Shown: positions 1 through 5,568 of the stretch, one piece after another
Layout: every line of letters starts with the position of its first letter
Numbering within the stretch: the stretch's first letter is position 1
Assembly (NCBI GenBank): GCA_030832695.1
Contig: JAURIP010000107.1
Coordinates: 1 to 5,732, forward strand
Length of the DNA: 5,732 nt
Reading direction: 5' to 3'
Source of the DNA: Sediminibacterium sp.
GTDB lineage: Bacteria; Bacteroidota; Bacteroidia; Chitinophagales; Chitinophagaceae
The notes under the pieces: generated by a model
Seen by the model: only the letters and a program-made list of their open reading frames with translations
Told to the model about the DNA's origin: nothing
Database searches by the model: none
Translations under genes and position numbers: made by a program

Positions 1-1830
1 ATTATTGTGTTTAATACTAATTTGTCCACCGTTGTCATAATCGTCAATATATTCTGTAAAACTTTTTATTTTATTTTGACTTAAGGTGACACTGTAGGAG
101 GTGGAATATTTTTTACTTAAACTATATTGTGCCTGTAATTCAATTCCTGCTCTATAACTACTGGGTACATTTGTTCTTGTGTATGCGCCCACATCATTTA
201 TTTTACCGGTTAACACGAGTTGGTCCTTATAATGCATGTAATACATGTTGGCATTGAGTAGAAATTTTGATTTTTTAAGTTCAAGTCCTGTTTCCCAATC
301 AATTAATTTTTCGCTTTTGGGCTGTTGTATTTTATTTGCTTCAAAATCCTCTCTATTCGGTTCTTTATTGGCAAATGCAATACTAGTAAAGTAAGTCATG
401 CTTTTATTGCGAACACGAAACCCCATTTTTGGGTTAAAAAATGCAAATTTTCTGTCAATAAATAAAAGAGGATTGTCTTTAAATCCGTTCATTTTGTGTT
501 GTACGTTTCTGAATTGTAAATCAATAAAACTAGTCATATTCTTCAGCCAATATCGCTCCCATTTTACATAACTATTGTTCTCTGATTTTTTTGCATCAAC
601 ATCGTAATATTTAAAATTTGCGGGTGCTAAGTTTTGTGTGAGATAAGGTAGTGTCCCAAAATGAAGTCCATCATAAACCGTCCAGCTACCACCGGCAGTA
701 AACTCATTAACACTATCTTTATAAGAAATGGCAGCAATCTGACCATAAAATTGATTGTCAAGCCATCTTCTTCTAACAATATCAGTAGGTACCCAAATTT
801 TACCATTTGTTTCAATATTGTAATCTGCTAAATCAACGTCAGATTTATATTCTTCATAATATCCTTTGCCTAATGTTGTAAATAATGCTGTGTTCCATTG
901 AAGTTTTTTATTAATTTCTTTATTGTAAAACACTTGATAATGGGTTTGATTATAATTATCAACTTGGTCCTCATAAGGGTTGTCCAATTTTTCTGTTCCA
1001 GCTGGATTGTAGGTGCGATTTGTTGATAATAATTCTTCAGGAACTCCATACCATGCTTGATATGTTTTTTCTTTACCAGAAAATATATTAAATCGAAGCG
1101 ATGATTTTTCTCCCCAATAAGTAGTACTTACAAAATAGGATTTTAAATCACTACTAGCTCTGTCAATATATCCATCACTAACAATTTTACTTAATCTTGC
1201 ATCTAGGGTCCAATGGTTATTTAGTAAACCCGTTCCAAATAGTAATGTATTTTTTAATGTATTAAAGGAGCCTCCGCTATTTTGAAAAGAAATATAGTTG
1301 TTGGGGTTATATTCATTTGTTGATAAGTTAACTGTACCGCCAAAAGCGCCAGCGCCATTGCTTGATGTACCAACACCTCTTTGTATTTGAATGCTATTGA
1401 CACTTGAACTAAAGTCAGGTAAGTTTACAAAAAATGTCCCCATACTCTCTGGGTCATTATAGGGGATACCATTTAAAGTAAAATTAATTCTTGTCGCATC
1501 TGTTCCTCTAATTCTAATACCAGTATAACCAACCCCATTACCGGCATCTGCATGCACTACCACCGATGGTGTGTTTTGCAATATAAATGGTAAATCCTGT
1601 CCCGTATTTAACAAGGCAATCTGATTTTTTGATATATTACTTTTTGCAAATGGACCTTGTTCGTTTGCTCTAATTGATTTTACTTCGAGCGGTGGCAGGT
1701 TACGTATACTATCCGTATACTTTTTTAAGCTATCCGATGTGGACAGTTTTTGAAATACTTGCTTTGGTTGCTGCGCCATAAGTGTGGCGAGCATAAAAAA
1801 TGACACAATTGTTCCCAGTAACTTAGTCAT
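1..1830 (-). CDS. TonB-dependent outer-membrane receptor, probable thiamine importer (partial, C-terminus missing)
   Basis: The reading frame is open from ATG at 1830 to the left edge, giving 610 residues with no stop. It is an outer-membrane receptor that should import its ligand using TonB/ExbBD energy. Residues 1-20 form a signal peptide (Lys then a hydrophobic run, cleavage near MAQ-Q). There is no N-terminal carboxypeptidase-like domain. A TonB-box-like stretch (LPPLEVKSIRA, 45-55) is followed by the plug at about 65-172, with NTPSVVV, DAGNGVGYTGIRIRGTDATR (94-113), LNGIPYND, QIQRGVGTSSNGAGAFGGTVNLS (148-170). The barrel follows from about 185, including SGKEKTYQAWYGVPEE (251-266) and a PNREDF motif. 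Related receptors run to roughly 700 residues or more, so the last barrel strands lie outside the window. The TPP riboswitch in its leader is the reason to infer thiamine or a thiamine precursor as substrate; the receptor sequence alone does not show the ligand. The receptor call is firm and the ligand is an inference. Confidence 0.93.
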   Translation of the reverse strand, partial: MTKLLGTIVSFFMLATLMAQQPKQVFQKLSTSDSLKKYTDSIRNLPPLEVKSIRANEQGPFAKSNISKNQIALLNTGQDLPFILQNTPSVVVHADAGNGVGYTGIRIRGTDATRINFTLNGIPYNDPESMGTFFVNLPDFSSSVNSIQIQRGVGTSSNGAGAFGGTVNLSTNEYNPNNYISFQNSGGSFNTLKNTLLFGTGLLNNHWTLDARLSKIVSDGYIDRASSDLKSYFVSTTYWGEKSSLRFNIFSGKEKTYQAWYGVPEELLSTNRTYNPAGTEKLDNPYEDQVDNYNQTHYQVFYNKEINKKLQWNTALFTTLGKGYYEEYKSDVDLADYNIETNGKIWVPTDIVRRRWLDNQFYGQIAAISYKDSVNEFTAGGSWTVYDGLHFGTLPYLTQNLAPANFKYYDVDAKKSENNSYVKWERYWLKNMTSFIDLQFRNVQHKMNGFKDNPLLFIDRKFAFFNPKMGFRVRNKSMTYFTSIAFANKEPNREDFEANKIQQPKSEKLIDWETGLELKKSKFLLNANMYYMHYKDQLVLTGKINDVGAYTRTNVPSSYRAGIELQAQYSLSKKYSTSYSVTLSQNKIKSFTEYIDDYDNGGQISIKHNN

Positions 1831-1840
1831 GACTAAAGTT
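1820..1840 (-). promoter_or_regulatory. Hairpin presenting the receptor start codon in its loop
   Basis: In the receptor mRNA, AACTTTAG (1840-1833) pairs with CTAAGTT (1826-1820) to give 7 base pairs with one bulged U. The six-base loop UCAUGA contains the AUG at 1830-1828. At DNA level the centre is a perfect 14-bp palindrome, TTAGTCATGACTAA. No Shine-Dalgarno sequence is visible upstream. It could tune translation initiation or be an operator; neither role is proven. Confidence 0.4.
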
Positions 1841-1865
1841 TAATTTTTTACAAAATTGATAATGG

Positions 1866-1878
1866 GAACAGGAATAAT
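1866..1878 (-). promoter_or_regulatory. Possible anti-aptamer strand of the TPP riboswitch expression platform
   Basis: The mRNA segment ATTATTCCTGTTC lies between the aptamer and the receptor start codon. Its CCTGTTC (1872-1866) is perfectly complementary to GAACAGG (1935-1929) inside the aptamer. After a 1x2 internal loop, ATTA can also pair with UAAU of the conserved UAAUGCC segment. Such pairing would break P5 and the ligand pocket, so it is mutually exclusive with the TPP-bound fold. No intrinsic terminator with a U-run was seen between aptamer and gene, which favours control of translation or aptamer folding. This is inference from base pairing. Confidence 0.4.
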
Positions 1879-1905
1879 AGCTATGAGAAGTGCGCGTGTT
1901 GCGTT

Positions 1906-1980
1906 GACCTTCCCTTCGCAGGCATTACCCTGTTCAGGTTCAACGGGTTTTTTCTCAGCTTTTTACAGCACCCCGAGGAC
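1906..1980 (-). ncRNA. TPP riboswitch (THI element) aptamer
   Basis: Read on the minus strand, the segment carries the conserved TPP aptamer elements in order: UCGGGGUGC (1976-1968), CUGAGA (1958-1953), ACCC, GAACCUGA (1941-1934), UAAUGCC (1927-1921), GCG, and AGGGAA (1915-1910). Helices are visible: P1 (CCU with AGG, plus an outer G-C after one mismatch), P2 (GGGU with ACCC), a short P3 (GCU-GUAAAA-AGC), P4 (CCU with AGG) and P5 (CAGG-GUAAUG-CCUG). It binds thiamine pyrophosphate and normally lowers expression of the downstream gene. That gene is the TonB-dependent receptor whose start lies about 75 bases downstream. Identification is firm from the consensus; the mechanism is not certain. 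Confidence 0.95.
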
Positions 1981-1984
1981 GGGG

Positions 1985-2015
1985 CAAAAATAATATGAAT
2001 TAATCATACCAGCAA
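1985..2015 (-). promoter_or_regulatory. Bacteroidota-type promoter for the riboswitch and receptor transcript
   Basis: On the minus strand TTG (2015-2013) and TATTTTTG (1992-1985) are separated by exactly 20 bases. This fits the -33 TTG / -7 TAnnTTTG consensus of the housekeeping sigma factor in this phylum, where 19-21 bases is usual. The predicted transcription start is near 1980, so the transcript would begin almost at the first base of aptamer helix P1. Position, spacing and orientation agree with the downstream riboswitch. Confidence 0.65.
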
Positions 2016-2068
2016 GTGTAACTTTATAATAGTTATTTCGTTTTAAGGAATATATAAACAAACATATT

Positions 2069-2854
2069 ATGAAAAAGCTAGTAGTTGCCTTGTTGGTTTT
2101 ATCTAGTTGCAATATAAATGCGCAACAAAAAACAGCTATTGTATATGACGACAATGCGCAAGTGCGTAAAGTGGCTAATTTTAATGCAATTAGCGTTTCA
2201 AGTGCGATTGATTTGTATTTAACACAATCCACTACTAATAAAGTTGCAGTGAGCGCAAGTAGTGATGAAATCCGAGATCAAATTATTACTGAAATAGAAG
2301 GGGGTGTTTTGATTATTCGTTTAGGTGCAAATGGATCCTGGTTTAATTGGAAAAAATGGGGGAACTATAAAACCAAGGCTTATGTAAGTATCAAAGATAT
2401 TGATGCAATAACAGCTTCGGGTGCTAGCGATGTGCACTTGGTGAATATAATAGAATCGCCGAAAATTAGAATTAAGTTAACTGGTGCTTCAGATTTGAAA
2501 GGGGATATTAGTGCTGGAACAATCATATATGATATATCTGGCGCCTCTGATTGTAAAAGTTCGGTGGCCGCGAATACAATTGCTATTACAGGGGACGGCG
2601 CTTCCAAGATAGAATTAGCCGGCAGGGTGGATGATTTATCAGTAGTAATTTCTGGGGCAAGTGATGCAAAACTTTTCAACTTAAATGCAAAAGGAGCCAT
2701 TCTAAAAGCTTCAGGCGCAAGTAGTATCCAAGCAACAGTTACTGAATTATTAAAAGCGAATTCCAGTGGGGCAAGTAGTATTGATTACAAAGGTAATCCG
2801 AATGTAAAAGGATCTAATACCTCAGGCGCATCAAGCATTAGGCATAAAAATTAA
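2069..2854 (+). CDS. Exported head-GIN domain (DUF2807) beta-helix repeat protein
   Basis: This 261-residue protein begins with an export signal (MKKLVVALLVLSSC). The signal is ambiguous: LSSC at 11-14 is an acceptable lipobox, while NAQQ at 17-20 is a normal signal peptidase I site. The rest matches the head-GIN/DUF2807 family, often labelled putative auto-transporter adhesin, common in secreted Bacteroidota proteins and of unknown biochemical role. FNAISVSSAIDLYLTQS (38-54) is the usual family opening. From residue 118, eight GAS turns follow (G at 118, 139, 158, 177, 196, 216, 234, 253), 18-21 residues apart, each typically preceded by Ser or Thr and followed by Asp or Ser. This indicates stacked coils of a parallel beta-helix. 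The ATG at 2069 is the only start giving a complete signal. AAGGA at 2045-2049 lies too far upstream to be a normal ribosome site. The gene diverges from the riboswitch transcript and converges with the GMC gene. Confidence 0.88.
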   Translation: MKKLVVALLVLSSCNINAQQKTAIVYDDNAQVRKVANFNAISVSSAIDLYLTQSTTNKVAVSASSDEIRDQIITEIEGGVLIIRLGANGSWFNWKKWGNYKTKAYVSIKDIDAITASGASDVHLVNIIESPKIRIKLTGASDLKGDISAGTIIYDISGASDCKSSVAANTIAITGDGASKIELAGRVDDLSVVISGASDAKLFNLNAKGAILKASGASSIQATVTELLKANSSGASSIDYKGNPNVKGSNTSGASSIRHKN

Positions 2855-2860
2855 TTGCGC

Positions 2861-2876
2861 TTTAAACGCGTTTAAA
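2861..2876. repeat. Perfect 16-bp palindrome after the GIN gene
   Basis: TTTAAACGCGTTTAAA reads identically on both strands, 6 bases after the GIN stop codon and just before the terminator. It could be a protein-binding site or add a small hairpin (6 A-U pairs, CGCG loop) to the 3' end. The overlapping 10-mer GCGCTTTAAA (2857-2866) recurs at 4833-4842, upstream of the GNAT-like gene. No function can be assigned. Confidence 0.4.
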
Positions 2877-2878
2877 AT

Positions 2879-2911
2879 AAAAAAGGAAATCTTTACAGAT
2901 TTCCTTTTTTT
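2879..2911. terminator. Bidirectional intrinsic terminator between GIN and GMC genes
   Basis: A perfect 14-bp stem (AAAAAAGGAAATCT at 2879-2892 with its complement at 2897-2910) closes a four-base loop, TTAC. Read rightward it ends in a run of seven T; read leftward it ends in TTTTTTATTTT. It can therefore stop both convergent transcripts. The loop contains the stop codon of the GMC gene (2893-2895), so the last few GMC codons form one arm of the stem. Confidence 0.85.
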
Positions 2912-4560
2912 AATTCACTTACTGCAAAATCAGTAGCTCTTGCAGTTAATGCCATATAAGTTAATGATGGATTTTGACATGCAGATGAAGCCATTGCAGA
3001 ACCATCTGTAATGAAAACATTTTTAGCATCATGCATTTGATTCCATTTATTTAATACAGAAGTTTTTGCATCCTTACCCATACGAGCTGTACCCATTTCG
3101 TGAATACAAAATCCTGGTGCAGGCATATTGTCGTAAGTAGTAATATTTTTTATACCAGCTGCTTCTAACATTTCTGCTGCGCTATTTTTCATATCAACAC
3201 GCATCTTCATTTCATTGTCCTTGAATTCACAATCAATATCAAGTGTAGGTAATCCCCATTTATCTTTCTTGTCTTTGTTTAAGCTTACTTTATTTTCATA
3301 GTAAGGTAAATGCTCACCCCATGAACCCCAACCCATTGACCAATTGCCTGGTTCAGTAATACTTTCTTTTAATTCAACACCAATACCATCTGCATCGCCA
3401 CGTTTGCGAGAAGCACCTCCTTGATAACCAAATCCTCGAACATAACCTGCAGATGAACCGCCATCTAAGTTTCTAAAACGAGGAACATATATTCCATTTG
3501 GACGACGACCATAAGTATATTTATCTAGGAAGCCATCAAAGTCACCATTCGCGCCAACACCGTAATGATGATCCATTAAATTATGCCCTACTTGTTGGCT
3601 ACTATTTCCAAATCCGGATGGGAATACTTCTGAAACCGAGTTTAATAAAATATTTGAAGTGCCTAAGGTAGATGCGTTTAAGAAAATTATTTTAGCATAA
3701 TATTCTTCTGTTTGATTGGTGTTCGCATCTAAAATACGAACTCCTTTTGCACGTCCTGTTTCCTTATCGTATAAAATTTCGGTAGTGATGGCATCGGGTC
3801 TTAAAGTTAAATTACCAGTTGCAAAAGCTGCAGGAAGGGTTGCTGAATTGGAACTAAAATAACCACCAAATGGACAACCTTGGTGACATTTATTTCTAAA
3901 TTGACAAGGGCCACGTGTTCCAATTTTGGCAGTATGATTCGCGGATCTTCCAATAATCATTGGACGGCCCATTTTTGTTTTTAAATTATTCGCAACCATT
4001 TGTTCAACGCAGTTCATTTCCATGGCCGGTTGAAATTCCCCATCAGGTAAATTAGGGATACCATCTCGATTACCACTGATGCCTGCAAATTTTTCAACAT
4101 AACTATACCAAGGTGCAAGATCATTATAGCGAATCGGCCAGTCGGTGCCATAGCCATCTTTTGCATTTGCTTCAAAATCCAAATCACTTAATCGATAACT
4201 TTGACGACCCCACATGAGTGAACGACCACCTACATGATTGCCTCTAATCCAATCAAATGGTTTTACAGGATTGTATGGATTTTCAAGATCGTTTACAAAG
4301 AATTTTTTAGATACCTCATCGTATGCATAGCATTTACTTTGGATAGGAGAGTTGGTTTTGTCTTCCTCGGTTTTAGCATTGCGGTGTTGCAATTCCCAAG
4401 GATTTTTTTCTGTCCCTTCGTAATCTTTTATGTGTTCAACATTGCGACCTCTTTCTAGTAAGATTGTCTTAAGTCCCTTTTCAGTAAGTTCCTTAGCTGC
4501 CCAGCCTCCAGATATACCAGAACCTACTACGATGGCGTCAAAAATGTTGGAATTAGTCAT
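2893..4560 (-). CDS. GMC-family FAD-dependent oxidoreductase
   Basis: The complete 555-residue protein is of typical length for glucose-methanol-choline oxidoreductases, which oxidise alcohols, sugars or polyols with FAD. The N-terminal Rossmann motif is VVGSGISGG (11-19), with the ribose-binding acid E36 in LLERGR. GNHVGGRSLMWGR (107-119) is the FAD-contact loop. A cysteine-rich CQFRNKCHQGC segment has C219, C225 and C229. H487 in HEMGTARMG and N530 in CQNPSLTYMALT occupy the usual His/Asn catalytic positions, and FITDGS (516-521) is the second FAD motif. No signal peptide is visible. In many Bacteroidota similar enzymes follow a gene for a Tat-exported gluconate dehydrogenase subunit 3-like partner, but none is seen in the 299 bases upstream. 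The start at 4560 leaves a complete FAD motif. The substrate cannot be read from the sequence; a gluconate, sugar or inositol dehydrogenase is possible. Confidence 0.93.
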   Translation of the reverse strand: MTNSNIFDAIVVGSGISGGWAAKELTEKGLKTILLERGRNVEHIKDYEGTEKNPWELQHRNAKTEEDKTNSPIQSKCYAYDEVSKKFFVNDLENPYNPVKPFDWIRGNHVGGRSLMWGRQSYRLSDLDFEANAKDGYGTDWPIRYNDLAPWYSYVEKFAGISGNRDGIPNLPDGEFQPAMEMNCVEQMVANNLKTKMGRPMIIGRSANHTAKIGTRGPCQFRNKCHQGCPFGGYFSSNSATLPAAFATGNLTLRPDAITTEILYDKETGRAKGVRILDANTNQTEEYYAKIIFLNASTLGTSNILLNSVSEVFPSGFGNSSQQVGHNLMDHHYGVGANGDFDGFLDKYTYGRRPNGIYVPRFRNLDGGSSAGYVRGFGYQGGASRKRGDADGIGVELKESITEPGNWSMGWGSWGEHLPYYENKVSLNKDKKDKWGLPTLDIDCEFKDNEMKMRVDMKNSAAEMLEAAGIKNITTYDNMPAPGFCIHEMGTARMGKDAKTSVLNKWNQMHDAKNVFITDGSAMASSACQNPSLTYMALTARATDFAVSELKKGNL

Positions 4561-4859
4561 TTGTTAAAGTTTTTAGATCAAGCATGTATTGGTATACAAA
4601 ATACTAAAAAATCTTTAATTGCTAGTTTTCTATCCAAATCTTTACCAAACAAAATATATACAGCTATTTGCAGGGCTAGAAACCCTAGCAATAGCAAAAA
4701 TAATTGAAATTAAACTGAGCAAAGGGGTGAAGAAAATAAAAGATGAACCTGTGGATATGGATTATGAGGTATCACTATGGAATTAGGATATGTCCTTTTT
4801 ACAACAAATTTATTGGGTCTAAATTTCTTTAAGCGCTTTAAATTTCGTAAATTAGCATA
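4561..4859. other. Intergenic region between divergent GMC and GNAT-like genes; no confident gene
   Basis: These 299 bases hold no ORF with an ATG start of useful length. Two weak readings exist and overlap, so at most one can be real. On the minus strand, 4697-4578 (TTG start) would encode 39 residues, hydrophobic then charged (LLLGFLALQIAV, later FGKDLDRKLAIKDF), ending 17 bases before the GMC ATG. On the plus strand, 4619-4786 (TTG start) would encode 55 residues ending DEPVDMDYEVSLWN. Neither is recognised; either could be a gene remnant. The region also holds the 4663-4695 hairpin. A perfect minus-strand TAnnTTTG match (TAAATTTG, 4812-4805) could serve the GMC gene, but no TTG sits at the right distance. 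Near-matches TAAATTTC on the plus strand (4819-4826, 4839-4846) precede the GTG start. Confidence 0.5.
4663..4695. repeat. Intergenic stem-loop upstream of the GMC gene
   Basis: GCTA-T-TTGC-A-GGG (4663-4675) pairs with CCC-TA-GCAA-TAGC (4683-4695), giving 11 base pairs with one bulge, a 1x2 internal loop and the seven-base loop CTAGAAA. An alternative pairing of GCTAG (4675-4679) with CTAGC (4685-4689) also exists. No U-run follows on either strand, so it is not a standard terminator. It could be a leader structure or a binding site. Confidence 0.45.
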
Positions 4860-5390
4860 GTGAAGAACAAGAAACAAATAGGACTGGATTTTGTAATTGA
4901 TAGATTAACTAATTCTATTGAGAACACGGTTACGGGGGATAGTTTCCAAACTGAAGTTTCTTTGTTTACTATTGAAGACAGTAAGTTATGCGTTAAGAAG
5001 AATGGTTGGAATTTTGACTGGAAGATTGAATTAAAGGACAATAAAAAAGAAGTTTATAAATTAACAATATTGAATAATACATCTGTAATTCAAGGATTAG
5101 TAAGTTTGTCATACGAGCAAGACCATCTTTTTATGCACTTATTAGAAAATGCCCCTTTTAATATTGGTAAAAACAAGATGTATGAGGGTGTGATGGGTAA
5201 TTTAGTTGCTTTCGTATGTAAATTGTCTTTTCAAAGAGGATATAATGGGTATATATCATTTACAGCCAAGACAAAATTAATTAGTCATTATGAAAAAACT
5301 ATAGGTGCTTATCATCTAGGAAATAGCAGAATGATTTTAGGTGATGAACGAGCACAATTTTTAGTAAATAAATATTTTAAATCAAAATAA
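4860..5390 (+). CDS. GNAT-like (acetyltransferase-fold) protein, first gene of a two-gene unit
   Basis: The 176-residue protein starts at GTG. An in-frame TAA at 4848-4850 and no earlier ATG fix this start, and the first in-frame ATG would remove over 90 residues. There is no signal peptide or membrane segment, so it is cytoplasmic. The N-terminal half (IGLDFVIDRLTNSIENTVTG at 7-26, DWKIELKDNKKEVYKL at 53-68) is not a known domain to me. The C-terminal half resembles GNAT motifs: a beta strand IQGLVSLSYEQDHLFMHLLE (77-96), then G110-V-M-G113-N-L like the acetyl-CoA loop, a helix, RGYNGYISFTA (126-136), and LISHYEKTIGA (140-150) like motif B. The Arg/Gln that normally opens the CoA loop is replaced by Y-E, so activity is uncertain. 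It ends one base before the next ATG, implying cotranscription. I recall similar uncharacterised pairs in Bacteroidota, but this was not checked. Confidence 0.8.
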   Translation: MKNKKQIGLDFVIDRLTNSIENTVTGDSFQTEVSLFTIEDSKLCVKKNGWNFDWKIELKDNKKEVYKLTILNNTSVIQGLVSLSYEQDHLFMHLLENAPFNIGKNKMYEGVMGNLVAFVCKLSFQRGYNGYISFTAKTKLISHYEKTIGAYHLGNSRMILGDERAQFLVNKYFKSK

Positions 5391-5391
5391 T

Positions 5392-5568
5392 ATGGGACAT
5401 ATAAAAGAGCCAAAAGGGGTTGATTTTATCATTCAAAGTGAGCCCCTTACAGAATCTGATAGAAAAGCAATAAGTGAGTATATCTTAAAAAACAAGAATA
5501 AAAATGCCAAAGGTATTTTAACCAAAAAGAAAGTTGTTAGTTCAAAGAAACAATTAGTGCATTCTTGA
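5392..5568 (+). CDS. Small lysine-rich protein, partner of the GNAT-like gene
   Basis: This 58-residue ORF begins with ATG one base after the stop of the GNAT-like gene, so the two are almost certainly cotranscribed and perhaps translationally coupled. The N-terminal part (GHIKEPKGVDFIIQSEPLT, 2-20) followed by a predicted helix ESDRKAISEYILKN (21-34) is compact and non-repetitive, as expected of a real folded segment. The C-terminal third is a basic tail, with many Lys between 34 and 53 and no acids, which suggests nucleic-acid or partner binding. I know no function. Candidate roles are an antitoxin, an activity regulator or a structural partner of the upstream protein. Its last 15 bases overlap the 3' end of the convergent minus-strand gene. 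Confidence 0.75.
   Translation: MGHIKEPKGVDFIIQSEPLTESDRKAISEYILKNKNKNAKGILTKKKVVSSKKQLVHS

Noticed and set aside
627..815. Minus-strand ORF of 62 codons within the receptor region
   Set aside because: It lies in another frame of the receptor, whose own frame is open throughout and matches conserved receptor motifs.
2025..2030. TATAAT as a sigma-70 -10 box for the GIN gene
   Set aside because: There is no TTGACA-like element at the right distance, and this phylum uses a different consensus; AT-rich DNA gives such words by chance.
1963..2232. Minus-strand ORF of 89 codons across the riboswitch end and the GIN start
   Set aside because: It overlaps the aptamer, the promoter and the clear signal-peptide region of the GIN gene on the other strand; composition is low in acidic residues and unlike a conserved protein.
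2380..2700. Minus-strand ORF of 106 codons inside the GIN gene
   Set aside because: It is the antisense of the GAS repeats; its repeating SEAP-type pattern is the mirror of the real repeats.
4234..4458. Plus-strand ORF of 74 codons inside the GMC gene
   Set aside because: It is antisense to an intact, motif-supported enzyme; its hydrophobic, aromatic-rich makeup is typical of shadow frames.
4838..5041. Minus-strand ORF of 67 codons over the start of the GNAT-like gene
   Set aside because: It is antisense to the better supported plus-strand gene and has no recognisable motif.
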